From positions 3,087,501 through 3,151,500 of the forward strand of contig JAPTOF010000021.1 in NCBI GenBank assembly GCA_028554755.1: a stretch of DNA of 64,000 nt. The letters run 5' to 3'. The notes under the pieces were generated by a model. It was not told the DNA's origin, did no database searches, and saw nothing but the letters and a program-made list of their open reading frames with translations. Origin of the DNA: Cordia subcordata. Its lineage: Eukaryota; Streptophyta; Magnoliopsida; Boraginales; Cordiaceae. Numbering within the stretch: position 1 is the first letter of the stretch; each line of letters begins with the position of its first letter. The position numbers and the translations under genes were made by a program. Shown piece after piece: positions 11,640-24,711 of the stretch.

Positions 11640-12300
11640 AACTTATTCAGCTTGTATCGTGATAAAAATTTCTAACCCACAAAGCTTTTTTTTTTTTTTT
11701 GGGCTCGAATCTTGATCAAATTCATGAGTAACAGAAGCTGTTCAAAGTTTTCCACTTAGCTTGCATCGTATACTTATATATTAAAAACTTTGGCTTTGAT
11801 AATGACGAGAATCTGAGGCCTGAAAAGCTCTTCTTAATATTTCTACTGACATCACATAGTTGTTAAAAATTGTTATCTTACATCTTAATCAAAGTTTTAT
11901 TTGGCCTATAGAAAGTTATTAATGATTCTTCGTTTGCATCCTAATAATGAAAATCACAGGTCTACAAAGTCGTCAAAACTTTTTCTTTTTTTTCCCTTGC
12001 ATCATATATACCTTTTAAAAGTCATTGGCTTGTATCATGATGAAAATATATCGCATGCCTAAAAAACTATTAGAATCTCTCTCCTTTTTTATTTGGTTTC
12101 ATCAAGATTATTGCAGGGCCTAAAAGCTTTTAAATATTTCTTGGTTGCATCATATGTTCGTTAAAAATATTTTGTTTGCATCGTGAGGACAATTGCGAGC
12201 CTAACCAGCCTCAAAATTCAAAAAGTTGTTGCTTGTATTGTGTAGCAGTTAAAAAAAGATTGATATGCATATGTCATGATGAAAATGCATAATTAGATAA
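11640..12300. repeat. Degenerate long-unit tandem repeat (about 120-150 bp)
   Basis: The phrase 'gcttg(c/t)atc(g/a)tgatgaaaat' followed by 'gcctaaaaagct' and 'ttaaaaattt' recurs about five times with heavy divergence (near 11,650, 11,760, 11,935, 12,030 and 12,175). No ORF or RNA gene found. The rest of 11,163-12,670 is AT-rich without recognisable genes. Confidence 0.4.
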
Positions 12301-12671
12301 ATGTTAGAAATTGTTGGCTTCTATGGAGAATGAATTAACAACATACTGTTTATGGAAATTATTAGCAATAGCGCTGATAGAAATTCCTTAGCCCTATTGA
12401 TATTAGTTAACAATTTGGCAAGAGAGTGTTCTAGATGTTTATGGTTTCACCATTCCCACAGATCAATTGATTCCTTTTTGTTTTTCTTTTCGTTTTCTTT
12501 TAACCAATTCTTCGAAAATAAAAAATCTCCAGGATAAAAGGGCCTTTTACTTATCCAGTTTATCATTCTAAAAATTTCTATTATTTAATACACTCTGTTA
12601 AAAGTCTAATGACCCACCTTGGATAGCCCTGGCGCGCTTGCTACAGTAGTGGAAATTTTCAAGTATACTAC

Positions 12672-12898
12672 ATGCTCGTTCAGATTGGCTTTTTCTAAAA
12701 AGACTTTTTTTAACAATTTTTGAAAAATGATTTTTTTTTAAAAGCTGAAAATTCTAACTTCTAAAAACAGTTGTATTTGAGAATTTTTGAGAGTTTTATC
12801 TTTTTTGAAAGTCAAATCAAATAGTTATTGCAAATTTAATGTAACTTTTTCAAGAAAAAAATACTTTTTCTTGAAAAAAAGCTAATTCAAACAGGCCC
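12672..12898. mobile_element. Harbinger-like MITE, diverged copy
   Basis: Same family as 10,936-11,162: 'gctcgttcagattggctttt' at the left and 'gctaattcaaacaggccc' at the right. The flanking target duplication is no longer clear. Confidence 0.55.
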
Positions 12899-13041
12899 TA
12901 GATCACATGAACATCATTTTGTGTGAATGTATGTATAAAAGCGATTGTGTTATTCCTTACTAAATATGTCAATGTCTTACAATAATAATGTGGGCTGCAC
13001 ATTTATCAATATCAATATCTTACAATAATAATGTTACACCT

Positions 13042-15025
13042 TTATCGACCTCCAGAGAGAATCGATTCTGCAACTGAGGAAGAGAATGGCACGGCAAAAT
13101 CATCAAAACCTTCAGTATTAGTAAATTTCCCTATGCCATTTGTTGAATTACCAAGCAAAATTGCTAAATCTGGCAGAGCCAGATTACCCTCCAAATAAAG
13201 CACAACTTCTCGCATACTTGGCCGTGCAATGGGCTCTGAATGAGAGCAAAGCAAACCAAGCTTCAACACCACCTCCACTTCCTCTGGAACATAATCAATA
13301 CCCAACTTTGGATCAACTACCTTAAGTATTTCACCTTTATGCCACCAAAAATACACCACATCAACTAGAATTAGATTCTCGCTTGTTGCTTGTGGCTCTA
13401 TTGGATGCCTGCCACAAGCAACCTCGAGTAGAAAGGCCCCAAAAGAATATACATCACTACTAGTTGTGGCCTTGCCAGTTCTAGCATGGTCAGGAGCAAG
13501 GTATCCAAGTGTTCCAACTGCATCAGTAGTTCGAGGACCGGATCCATGATCATATAATCTTGCAAGGCCAAAATCACCTAATCTTCCATTGAATTCGCCA
13601 TCTAACATGACATTACTTGCTTTTATATCCCTATGTACCACTACTTGTTCCCATTCTTCGTGAAGATAAAATAATCCTGATGCTACCCCTTTAATGATAT
13701 GGAATCGTTGGCTCCAATCAAGAATGAATCTTGGTTGCTTATAGACAAAATTGTCAAGGCTTCCGTTAGACATAAATTCATAAACCAAAAGCAATTCCCT
13801 TTTCTCCGGCAATATCCCAAAAGAGGTACTAAATTCCGGTGGTGTAATCTACCCATGCTCACAATTTCTGCAATGAATTCTCTCATCCCTTGTTTTGACT
13901 CATGAGAAACTCGCTTAACAGCAATTTCAAGTTTAGAAGTAGGCAATACCCCTCTGTAGACCCTACCGAATCCTCCATTGCCCAATAACTCTTTCTCTCC
14001 GAATCCTTTAGTAGCAATATACAAATCTTTGTAGTTGAACCTGTGAGGTCCATAATCAAGTTCCCAATCTTCAAGAACTTGAGCGTATTTCCTCTGCCTT
14101 CTTAGATAATAAACTAAACCTGAAATTGCTAGAAATATCAAAGTTATGGATATTATTACTGGCAGACCGATTCTCAATAATTTGGATTTCTCCTTTTGGG
14201 CTCTGGGAAGCTTAGGTAGTTGAGAAAGATCAAGCTCCTCGGCCTTGCCATTCATCTTGAAGCTCCACCCAAGGACATAATGAGATGTAAGCTGTGAACC
14301 AGTGGATGATGAGAATCCAATATACATTTGCTGATTTAAAATCGTCGAAATGTTGTAAACCAAAGACAAAAGACTGGTACTTGGTTTATCAACATTCACT
14401 GGAGCTAATGTTACATCTATTGTCTCATTGACACTATTGTAATCTACCCAAGCTCGTATAGGTTGGCCACTGTTTAGATCCAGGGCATGAAACTTAGCGT
14501 TGCTGTAATAACCGCACGCTCTGATAATTCTGACTTCAAACCGTTTATATCAACGCCAACATGATTGTCATTGATATCACTGAATGAGCTGCTCTCTTTT
14601 GTATCTAGTTCCACTCCAACGACATGATTGGTGGAATCGCCATTACTTGATTGATTGAACAGGCCAAGGTATCGTTTTGGAAGAGCCCCTGGAAGGCCTC
14701 TTGAGGGTGCAATCACAAACACAATCCCGTGGCCTCTGGAATCTCGATTTTCAGGCACCATGGCGATAACGAAGGAGGTGGAGAAGGAGAAAGCTGAACC
14801 ATTTGTTGAGTTCTTGAAAGTGATGGGACTCTGAAAGAAGGCATGAACCATTGCATCTTGGGTGGCATTGGTTAGCCTCAACAGACCATCTGAAGTGATC
14901 TCTGCTATGCCATCAAGGCTAAGGTTCGCAGACCGAAATCCATGATAAGTAAATCCAGTGTCTTCAGAGGCTGCAAGGCTAACCAGAATATGCAGCACCA
15001 GTAGTAGTACTGGCTTCAAAAGCAT
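13042..15025 (-). pseudogene. LecRK copy 2: L-type lectin receptor kinase with two frameshifts
   Basis: A membrane receptor kinase that would sense extracellular signals with a legume-lectin domain. The domains run in order: signal peptide (MLLKPVLLLVLHILVSLAAS), lectin domain with HGIVFVIAPSRGLPGA and NHVVGVELDT, transmembrane segment (IGLPVIISITLIFLAISGLV) and a Ser/Thr kinase. The kinase keeps [23 protein letters not shown] and [12 protein letters not shown] is altered to APDH, and the C-terminus is SGGR. Two one-base deletions break the frame, one near 14,518 after SERA (GYY expected) and one near 13,803 after CRRKG (ELLLVYE expected). The intronless structure and motif set resemble LecRK clade IV (inference). 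If the deletions are assembly errors the gene would be full length, about 660 residues. Confidence 0.87.
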
Positions 15026-15169
15026 AGTTAATCAAAAGCTTGGGACTGAAAAGTACTTATTGGTTAGTCTACTGAACTTTGTAGCTTTGCACTTTCTTGG
15101 CTTTGCTCAAGAGATGATTAATTACTACCAAATAAAGATTATTTATTGTCCTGGGACATGAGAATTAGA

Positions 15170-16290
15170 GTAGAGTTGTAGACCCGTTATTGTCAGAGAT
15201 GAGACATGTTCCGCGGCATGTTAATTTGACGCCCAAGACCCGCCTCTTAGACTTCCATAGTCAAATCACTCGGTTCCAAAGTGGTCCGTGGAAAGAGTTT
15301 CTCACTGAAGGTTTGTGTTTTCTTCCCTTAGGAAGAGGAAGGTTCAACTACTGAAGGTTCACTAAGAAGCTGAAGCATACATGTCTCCTTCCATGTTTGA
15401 ATATTTCTTTCCAATGACTTTATGCATCAACTCAGGTCTTTGAGCATTGCAACTCAACAGTGCTTCAACCCACATGATAGACTTCAACTTCTAGTAGTTT
15501 TTTTTCTTTTTTCCAACAGGCCTCTAGAGAGAATTATTGCTTAGCTTGGTCAAAATTTCTCATCTTAATCAGCCAAGTCAAAGCCCAACTGGACTAGAGA
15601 TGGCTTAGATACGATTCAAACATAACAGATCAAATGAACATTACTTGCATTGCTTCATTTGGACCTCGAACAGATTTGAATTGGAAACTAGAAAGCAATC
15701 TTGTCACATCCAGAATTTGCCCTTTCCACAATTCAGAGGGCCAGAGACCACGACATTAAACCAGAGTGGTAGCCCAACTAATTCGGCAAGCTCGGACGTC
15801 CGAGCCGCAAGAAAAGAAAAATAGTAGATGTCACTCTATTTTTATTGGTCAGAAGAATGATACCATATGGATGGTCAATCCTTCTTAATTTTTGAAGTCA
15901 TAAGATGACTATAACTAAGCATCCCATCCCCAACCAGAGAGCAAACCTATTAACCAAGCTGAGGCTCTGCAATACTCGCATCTCAATCCTTTCTTATCAT
16001 CTTTCCTTGCTATCTTATACAGTAATAGTTAATTTATTTTCTTTCCCTATACACTTATCCTTACGATACTGACAACATCAACGCTTCTTTAATTGCCACA
16101 ACACTAGTAGCTTTTTTTTTTCTTTTTTTGGTGAAAAGAAGATTCAAATTAATGAAACACTAATCAAAATAAAGTCTAATTCACGCTTGTCTATGAATCG
16201 TTTACAAAAATTTCCTTAAAAGAGGCGAAACATTTGATACCTAGTCAATAGGTAATTCATTAGAGATTAACTGTTTAGTCACCCAATTCG
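15170..16290. other. LecRK 5' flank and gene-free intergenic DNA
   Basis: 15,180-15,300 retains the LecRK upstream signature (for example 'cccgcctcttagacttccatagtcaa' and 'aaagtggtccgtgg') shared with the flanks at 29,800, 37,700, 40,200 and 44,950. From 15,300 to 16,290 I recognise no gene, RNA or clear repeat. Confidence 0.5.
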
Positions 16291-16298
16291 CTGCTTAA

Positions 16299-16610
16299 TT
16301 AATTGGTTGTCCGGCTAGAGTACTGAAACTTAACATAGTTGATCTCAATTGTAATCAACATAATATCTTCAATGATTGGTTCTATAGTGCAATCTGAATT
16401 TTCATCCTGAAATTTGATAATATTATAGATACCAAGTGCATCATTTTTCAATACATTGTAGTCAAGGCCCAGCCTAGAAGCAAACACAAACGTGTCCAGT
16501 AAAACCGAATCACAACAAATGCGTTTGGCAAACCCAATAAAATATCTTTTGCATCTACAATTTGCTATTGCCCACCTGGAAAAAGGATCATTAAGTTCTA
16601 AAATTATCAT
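16299..16610 (-). pseudogene. RNase H-like (RVT_3) retroelement fragment
   Basis: An open frame of 103 residues contains FASRLGLDYNVLKNDAL, IYNIIKFQDE and IEPIIEDIMLI. These resemble the alternating pattern of the plant RNase H-like domain found in LINE-type retrotransposons and their stand-alone relatives (AxxxGL..E.DS..V...I......I.PIIEDI). The catalytic acidic residues before this part are not present and the frame stops before the C-terminal His-bearing helix. It is most likely a relic of a LINE insertion. Assignment is by eye only. Confidence 0.35.
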
Positions 16611-16935
16611 GACATTCTATCATATTCTTAATTATAGATACGGGGATCTAGACAAATCGTCCTAATTGACAACCTTATCAACGCTATCTAGTTTTTCTCT
16701 CCTTTACATAGAGTAATCGTTCTATTCGTGAGACGATATTATCAATAGCCCAAGTCCACCTTTGTACTCCAAAATCAATTAGCTGTCATATTCAATCTAC
16801 AATTTTTTTTTTTTGTTGCGATATGTTCAATCTACATCCTATAAATTGGAAGAAGAAAAACAAATTACACTACTAGAATTATATATATGCATGTATAGTT
16901 CTTGCTACCTGCATGCAGTGCAGGTTTATACATAT

Positions 16936-17116
16936 AGAGTAAATGGCATATCCCCTCGTAATCTAAGATAAGTGCACAATATCTCCTGAAGTCTCAAAAT
17001 TATTTGATTACTCCCTCGAACTTTTTAAACGTGTGCTCACTACCCCTTCGCCGTCTGTTTTTGGTTAGTTTTAACAGGAATTGAATTCTACGCACATGTG
17101 TAGCGTTTTTCATTAC

Positions 17117-17155
<39 letters not shown>

Positions 17156-17478
17156 AATATTTTGGTCCATTTAAACTCTTACACCTTTTATAAAAACGCT
17201 TAATTCATTCACTCCCTGAAAACTTAATGGGGTAATTTTGAAACTACAGAGGGGTAATATGTCATTTACTCTATATATTATGCAATGAAAAATGCAACGC
17301 ACATCAACACACACGTGTAGACTCTAACTCCCATCAAAACTAACCAAAAACAGACGGCCCAGGGGGGGGTAATTTGCACACGTTTAAGAAGTTCGAGAGG
17401 TAATCAGATAATTTTGAGACTTTAGGGGGTATTGCGCATTTATGCCAGACTACAAGGGGGTAATATGCCATTTACTCA
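16936..17478. mobile_element. Inverted-repeat element, 'agagtaaatg' family, older copy
   Basis: It starts 'agagtaaatggcatat' and ends 'atatgccatttactc'. The inverted arms carry the phrases 'gcacaat/attgcg' and 'cagacggc/gccgtctg'. It contains an internal (TA)n tract (17,119-17,150). It is homologous along its length to 37,073-37,642, where the insertion is proven by an empty site. Flanks here are TA-rich, so the target duplication cannot be defined. Confidence 0.7.
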
Positions 17479-17479
17479 T

Positions 17480-18166
17480 ATATATATAGCGGCCTAACTG
17501 TGAGATTTTAATTATAAAGCTTTTAGCAATATAGCTTTAAGTAAAGTGCTTCTGAATAAAAACGGTTAATTGTTTGGCTTTATATTTTAGTACTTGAATT
17601 TTTAATTGTTTTGAGAGCAATATTGAACTCTAAAAAATGTACAATAATATCTTTGAGAAAAATAAAGCAAAATAATTTATGACATGATCAAAAAATAATT
17701 TTTTAAAATCCTCTTTTGAAAAGCTCCAATCTAGAGCTTTTGATTTTTAACTTCTTTTAACTTCAGTTTTTATGGGGGGGGGAAAAAACTTTTTTAAAAA
17801 AGAGTCAAACAGGTCACCTTCAATTTTTGAATTTACAAAAGCTCTTTTGAAATAAGGATAGGTCAATCAGACTCTAAAACTAATAACTCTTCTATTGTTC
17901 ATTTTTCAGTTATTGCATTTTTCTGTGCTGAATTGGTTATCTGGCAATACATGCCCAAAAGGCCTACAAAAAACTAAAATTCCCAAATCTATTTTAGCCC
18001 CAATTCTATTATACATTTAGATGAATATATATACATAAGGAATTGAATGTCGCATAGGATTGCTCATGTCATGTGGATGATCAATGATCATTCACTGTGG
18101 TATGGTGATATTCACATGTCCACCTTAATTAGTTCACCTTGAGACAGGAAATGAATGCTACTCTGG
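17480..18166. other. AT-rich intergenic DNA
   Basis: Between the inverted-repeat element and the LTR retrotransposon. AT-rich with scattered AGCTTTT/AAAAGCT MITE-like words. No gene or RNA recognised. Confidence 0.5.
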
Positions 18167-19531
18167 TGATGGGCGTCAAAACCACCAAAAATAAATTCTT
18201 TTCTCTTACCTTGCAACTTTAATTTGTGTACGCAGTGAGAAAAGGGTCGAGTCCACAGGGATTAGAGAAATTTAGAGTATGCTAATTATGTCAAGTAGAT
18301 TAATCAAGCGACTCACAAGCAAAACAAGGGGTTTTAATGCAAAAATAAATAAAATAAGCAAAACTGTCCAGCCACTGGTCCACGTTGCGTGGGCACGCAA
18401 CTTGACTGGAAAATAAAAAAACGTAAATTAAAATAAAAATAACTAAAATACGCAATTCTAAGTTAACGCAAGACTGGAAAAATAGTTTCAACGAGAATTA
18501 AATCTAGCCTGAAACACTATCGCAATTTTGGTCAACAAATCAGATCATTGATGCAAAAATACTTTCAACTATTTCGATAAATCAGTTATAGTTATCAGCT
18601 CGGCCTAATAACCTCATCTTTCCTTACAGAATTGATAACGGTTTAAATCCCCTACGATTTTCCCACTATCGCCTTACCTATTAGATGTTCTAATCCCCGG
18701 AGATGCCCGCAGGATCTATGGCATCAATAAAAATCTAGAAAGACCTTATTCTAAAAGTTAATACTCTCGCGGTAATTGCTCAATTAGATTGCGTAATTAC
18801 ACAAGAAACCTGGTTACCACTATTTTTAAATTAATTAAATTAATCTAACTGGCTACCTATTGTCATACAATTGACTAATTGGACCCTAATTAAACAATCA
18901 TAGAACAATATTAATTTTTGAAACAATAAATACACAAATATCAAAATAACATGAAAGGGATAAAACAATTAGATCTCACGGAATTAATAAACTGAAATCT
19001 TGATTAATTCTCGGTTAGAAAAGAAAGTTAGAACTTCATGTCCATGAGTGTCGCCCAAAGAATGAAGAGAAATTTGCTGAATTGTCTGCTAAAAAGTTGT
19101 TTCCCTCCAAAGTGCATATAAGAGGTATATATATATACGAAAAACTCTAACCTATTTTCCTTTTTGGATAAGGAAACCCTTAAGGGCCCAAAAAGAATAA
19201 TAAGGTAAAATCCTTAAATATAATTTTCAATAAAATAAAAAATCTTCTAAATTTAATCTATTTCCTTCCAAAAGTCCAGAAAAAATATTTTCCATCTTGG
19301 TCAACCTCGGTCAAACGCGCGTAGCAAATTAATGGCATTTTTCCACGTGATGGAGTCAACTTTGACCTCTACAAACACGTCCAAAAAGCTTCTATATCCA
19401 TGCATAATGCATCCATCTCCTTTCCTAAGCACAATCATGCAAAATTACATTAAAAAGCCGATTAAGGAGCATTCTATTCCAAAATCAAGTGCATCCAACA
19501 TATAAATTAAACACTTATTTAGAACTTATCA
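18167..19531 (-). repeat. 3' LTR of the gypsy element
   Basis: 1365 bp, starts TGATGGGCGTC and ends ACTTATCA on the plus strand. Collinear with 24,735-26,109 and with the solo LTR at 35,395-36,795. Confidence 0.88.
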
Positions 19532-19546
19532 AATTCCCTCACACTT
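19532..19546 (-). other. Polypurine tract of the gypsy element
   Basis: Read on the minus strand, AAGTGTGAGGGAATT sits directly against the TG of the 3' LTR, the expected plus-strand primer position. Confidence 0.6.
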
Positions 19547-22073
19547 AAACCATGCTTGCCCTTAAGCATGAAATCAATTAAAAACAAAGACTTCACATGC
19601 GAGATCAACCATGAATGTAGCTTTGCAAAGATCATATGCTAACTTTTTCAAACCAAGAACAATCCTATTCAAGAAACAAGGAAATAATTCCAAGCATAAA
19701 ATTGTTGTTCCTACACCTATCTTTACAAAGTAGTAGCTCATTCTATGAACACACATTACCAAGCATATTCAAGGCATGTAGCACTTCAACAACAAGACTT
19801 GACTCAATCAAATAGCCTTCAAAAACCCAACTTTTTAGCAAATAGAATTCCCCTGAAAACAAATAATTTTCAGCAAGCAAACATGACTACATGTTTTATT
19901 TCCACTAGAAATTTCCACAAAGCTTCAAAATGACCCAACCTCCTCACAAGCAAACATAGGCATACAAACCTTCAAAAGTCCTTCCACCACAACTCAAAGA
20001 AACTCGAGAAGGAAAACAAAGGTAAGTCAGCTTCTAGCAAGACAAAACAATTGCCATCACAAGTTATCCAGATAGCACCCAAACACTGTAAATGAACCTC
20101 GCACTAGTTAAAGCACACATAAATGATTAAAGCCAAGTATGATTATGCCAATGCAAATAAGAGAAATCAAAAGCACTGCTTCGATGTGCAATCTTCCTAA
20201 GAAAAAACAAGTTTGTGCCTAGGCCCAGCTGCCGAAAGGCTGGATCACTTCAACTGCTTTCATTTACTTTCATACATAACTTTAATAATTTGCCTAAAAT
20301 GTCACTCAACTTTTTTACATGATGACAAACATTTGTTATGAATGCCCCCGGTTGTTCAGTTGGTCACAATTCTAGGTGGCTTTTAGCTTTACTCATGGTC
20401 CCCTTCCTTTTTCTTTTCTTTTTTTTTTTCCGAAGACTAGCAGAGTAAAAAGGTGATTTTTATTTTACTTTTTTTTTGCACTTTTTTTTTCACAATTCAA
20501 CTTTCAGCACTTTTGTAGTAGTGACCTCAACCCCGACATAACTTTCCTAGATACGCACTTTTTCACAATTTTACCACAAAAATAAATCAAGACAAGTACC
20601 CATCAAACTCAAACTAAGCATTGGCTTTCAATTTAAGTGCATGCACATTTTTAGCCCAAGTTAAGATTAAGCAAGGTTCAAGTGCGGCGTGTTCAAAGTA
20701 ACTATCAAAGACAACTAAATACAATGGGGATGGATTCACCGCATGTACCAACTTACCGTTGCAAAAACAAGTTTTCCAAGCATGGGGATTAGACTTTTTC
20801 CAAGAGAAATGTCAAATTCACAAAAAAGAAAGTTGAGTAAAAAGAAAAATAATTTGACAAAAAGAGCTTTTAAAAACTTACTAGATTGAGTCTAAAAAAG
20901 CTAAACTCAAAGAAAAAAAACAAACGTCAAACCTAAGACATTAATGGACTCCACAAAAAAAATATTTTTGCAAAACACTTAACCAAAAAGTTTTTTTTTT
21001 TGGTCATTTTTCTGGTTTTTCTCTTTTTTTTTCCTTTCCTTTTTATTCATGAAGACTCAAGAAGACTCAAGCAAATACTAAATAATATATATATATATAT
21101 ATATATATTCACAAGACTCAATATACTGCATTAAAGACACATCTAAACAACCAAAAAAAAAAACTCAAAATAAAGGACTAAAACGAAGCATTCCTCCCCC
21201 ATAATTATCACGCACATTGTCCTCAATGTGTAAAGAAAAGAAAACAACAAAATAAAAGAAAGATAAAATACAAGTAAGAGGGAAAAAAATGTAGGAGGAC
21301 TTCCCTTGAAAGAGGTGCGGGAGGTGGTGGAACTGGATATTATTCATCCAGAGTGGGGCCATGGTACTCAACGAGATTCACCATTTTTTTGTTTTTGAGC
21401 TTTGATCTGCATAAACAAAGAAACACACCTTTCTCCCTTTTTGGATTAAACCCAATCATGAATCAAATCAATTTTCATGTAAAAAATTATCCAGAAGCTA
21501 TGCAAGTATGCCTCAAAGATTTTTTTCATCTAACTCCAATGATTTATAGGCCAAAATAATACCCAAATATTTGAAAATTAATCTGCCCGGGGTGTTAAAA
21601 ATGTGTTTTTCATGATAAGCATGCCTAATGTTTGCATAAAACCTCCAAAATTGCCACAAAGTCCATCAACCACATTCTTGAAGCACAAAATTTCCAAAAT
21701 ATCACCATGTAAAAATTTCAAGAAATTTAAAAAAAAAAAACATGAAAAGACTTTGAAATGCCTTGTTTGGAAGATCTTGGGTGATTTTGGTGTTTGGAGT
21801 GGTGGCTATGGTGGAAGAAGGTGGTGGGTTTCTCAAAATTCCAAAGCAAATCCTACCTGTAAACATCAAAACTCTCGTACAACATATTTAGACCAAAGTT
21901 AGGATTCTCAAGGAAGAAGAAGATAAAATAATAAGAATAATAATAATAATAAAATAAAAGAAAAATCCAAAAAAAATAAAAATAAAATGGAAAAAATTGG
22001 AAATTAACTAGAAAACTCAAAATTGAAATTTCTAACTCTGTGGGTTGCCTCCTACCAGCACCTTTGTTTAACG
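19547..22073 (-). other. Non-coding 3' region of the gypsy element
   Basis: About 2.5 kb between the terminal coding remnant and the PPT. Low-complexity A-rich stretches, a (TA)n tract at 21,083-21,108 and an (AATAAT)n-like stretch near 21,930-21,960. The short ORFs here have no recognisable motif and look fortuitous. Confidence 0.6.
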
Positions 22074-22352
22074 TCATTGGCTGGACATAACCAATTCATC
22101 TAAGTTTTTGTCTGGCAACTTTTCTGGCTCAATTCTCTCACGAACGGACTTCCAACGATGTCCATCAACTTTGATGACTTTGTTATTGCTCAAGCTCTTC
22201 ACATCAAGAGCATTGCTTTTCTTTTTCTCCAACTCTTGGGGTTGTAACTTCCTTTGTGCACCCCTCTTGTCCACCATAGGTGGATTCAATCGGCTTTGAA
22301 TTTCTCTCATTGGCTTCCCTTGATTTTTTCTCTTGGCAATTGATTCCTGCAA
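22074..22352 (-). pseudogene. Terminal coding remnant of gypsy polyprotein region
   Basis: An open frame of 92 residues, rich in Lys/Glu, includes KVIKVDGHRWKSVRER. It lies where the end of an Athila-like polyprotein region is expected, just before the 'ggcaaccca' signature. It follows the protease after about 30 bp, so the segment between them (RT, RNase H, integrase) is deleted. It has no domain of its own that I recognise. Confidence 0.5.
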
Positions 22353-22382
22353 GTTAGTGCTACCTGCAAAAATCTTCTTAAA

Positions 22383-23156
22383 TTATTTCGGCTTTTCAAG
22401 AGTAGGACTTTTACAAGAAGTAACACTTAACTTATTATCATCAACTGTTTCTAAGGCAAAAACACAAAACACCTCATTAGGATTTTTCGTGTCATCATAA
22501 ACGTCAAATTTAACAATATTTCCTTCAAACTCCTCAGTGAGAATACATTCGTGCACATCAATTTTAGTTTTAGCTGTACTAAAGAATGGTCTGCCTAGCA
22601 AAATTTCACAAGACTTGGAAGATAGATCTTCCTCCATATCAAGCACATAAAAATCAGTAGGAAAGACCAAATCAGCTACTCGCACTAAAACATCTTCTAG
22701 GACACCTTTAGGATAAACCAAAGACCTATCAGCTAATTGAATAACAATTCTTGTTTCTTTCAAAGGTTCTACTTTCTAGGGTCCCACATTCAAAGCATAA
22801 TAAATGGACTTAGGCATGACATCAATGGGTGCTCCTAAATCACACGCAGCTTTCTTAATACATAGAGAGCCTATTTGATATGAAATAGCAAACATACCTT
22901 GGTCCTTGCACTTTGGAGGCAAATCCTTTTTAAGCACGACGAAGACATTCTCCCCTACACTTATCTTTTCATTTCCAAAGAGCTTCTTTTTATTAGTGCA
23001 TAATTCCTTAAAAAATTTTGCAATTCGAGGTACTTGTCTAATTGCATCAAGTAAAGGAATATTTACCTCAACTTTGCGAAAAAGCTCAAAAATCTCCTTC
23101 TCTTCCTTCTCCTTTTTGGACTTTGTGAATCTCTCAAGAAAAAGAGGCTTAACCAC
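22383..23156 (-). pseudogene. Gypsy aspartic protease region, two frames
   Basis: Two open segments (23,156-22,776 and 22,763-22,383) together form the retropepsin part of the polyprotein. The first holds the catalytic-type motif CDLGAPIDVMP, where the family has CDLGASI. The second holds LADRSLVYPKGVLEDVLVRV, DFYVLDMEEDL and EILLGRPFFSTAKTKIDV. The protease normally cuts Gag-Pol. A stop in the TAG/frame between them breaks the reading. The pattern is that of the Athila/Tat branch of Ty3/gypsy. Confidence 0.75.
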
Positions 23157-24520
23157 CAGCTCCCATTTTTAAGCTCTGTTTTATCTCTATCTAGCAATTT
23201 TTTATCGTGCTTTGTGCCCTCTTTTTCGATTTCTTTCTCTGTTTCAGGTGCTGTCAATTTTGCGTGCCCACGCCTAGCCTGACAGTGGCTGTCCTGCAGC
23301 TCCTTTTCACTTCGTAAGGTTATGGCGCATGCATTTTCCTTTGGATTAGCAATCGTTTGAGAGGGTAATTTATCACAGGGCTCCAAGCTACTTGCGGATG
23401 TTGCTAATTGGCTCATTTGTATCTCCAAATTTTGTATACTTGCCCTCGTTTCCTGTTGAAATTGTTGAGTGTTAAGAGCAAGAGATTTCACAATATCCTC
23501 AAGAGAAATACCAAAAGTTGAAGGTGTGGGCTGCGGTGGTGGGGCTGGTCGTGGCTGGAAATATTGCGATTAAAATTTTGTGGCCTTGCTCCATAACTGA
23601 AGTTTGGGTGATCCTTCCAACCTAGGTTGTATGTGTTCAAGAAATAATCATATCTTTGCTGTAGTGGACCAGGAAAACCTCCAATGGCATTAACATGTCG
23701 TGAATCCTCTTCTTGGAGTGCAGGGCACATATTAGTTGGGTGTCCCACCATGATACAAATTTCGCAAACTTTTTGAATTGGAACACTACCACCTGCAACC
23801 AAATTTTGAACAAGAGAAGTTAGTTAACTTTGAATCAAGTGAAGAAACATTTACCTCATTAACTCTTTTTGAATGCTCGTATCTATTTCCAAATTGTTGT
23901 GAATGTGCAGCCATGATACAAATCAAATCTCTAGCCTTTCGACGTGTTTTGTCAACAATGGCACCTCCACTTGTAGCATCCATCATTCTTCTCTCAATTG
24001 GAAGTAATCCTTCATAAAAATATTGGATAAGAGATTGTTCAGAATTCCCATGTTGGGGGCAACTTTCACAAAGTCTCTTAAATATCTCCCAATAATCATA
24101 AAACGACTCCGAATCTCTTTGCTTGATGGCACAAATTTCTCTCCTAATTACTGCAGCTCTAGAAGTTGGAAAGAATTTGTCAAAGAAAGCTCTAGCCACA
24201 TCTCCCCAAGTAGTGATGGAACCGGATGGAAGATAGAATAACCACTTTTTCGCCGCATCTACCAAGGAAAAAGGAAATGCTCTTAATTTTATTTTGTCCT
24301 CCGTTACACCACTGCATCTCATAGTCGAACAAACTATGTGAAACTCTTTGAGATGTTTATGGGCATCTTCATTCTCCAACCCACGAAAAGTGGGTAAAAG
24401 GCAAATTAATCCTGATTTTAGCTCGAAATTGACATTACTCTACGGATAAGTGATGCAAAGGGGTGATTGATTCAAAGGGGCAGCGCTTAATACACATAAA
24501 GTTCTATTATTTTCGGCCAT
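23063..24520 (-). pseudogene. Gypsy Gag, degenerate
   Basis: The start is MAENNRTL (ATG at 24,520), followed by an in-frame TAG near 24,440. The retrotransposon-gag core then reads KSGLICLLPTFRGLENEDAH, LRAFPFSLVDAAKKWL, TTWGDVARAFFDKFFP and FYDYWEIFKRLCESCPQHG. A frame change near 23,790 leads to a CCHC zinc knuckle (CEICIMVGHPTNMC, C-x2-C-x4-H-x4-C) and a basic, coiled-coil-like tail. Gag forms the particle that packages the element's RNA. At least one stop and two frame changes make it non-functional. Confidence 0.8.
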
Positions 24521-24711
24521 CTTCTCTTCTTTTTTGGACTCACTAGATGATTCGGACAAAGCTTGTGATGTTTCAGCTTGTTTTGTCAAGTTGTTTCTAC
24601 AACTTTGCTTCTTTTTTCAAGCTTTTTGCAGTCTTTTCAATTTGAGGATCAAATTGCAACTTACCTGTACGATCTGACATGGTCATAAAAAGGCAAAAAT
24701 TTCAGCACCAA

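Noticed and set aside
13140..13325. Plus-strand open frames across the LecRK genes
   Set aside because: They are antisense shadows of the conserved kinase domain.
22108..23172. Plus-strand frames in the gypsy gag-protease region
   Set aside because: Antisense of the retrotransposon polyprotein; no independent motif.
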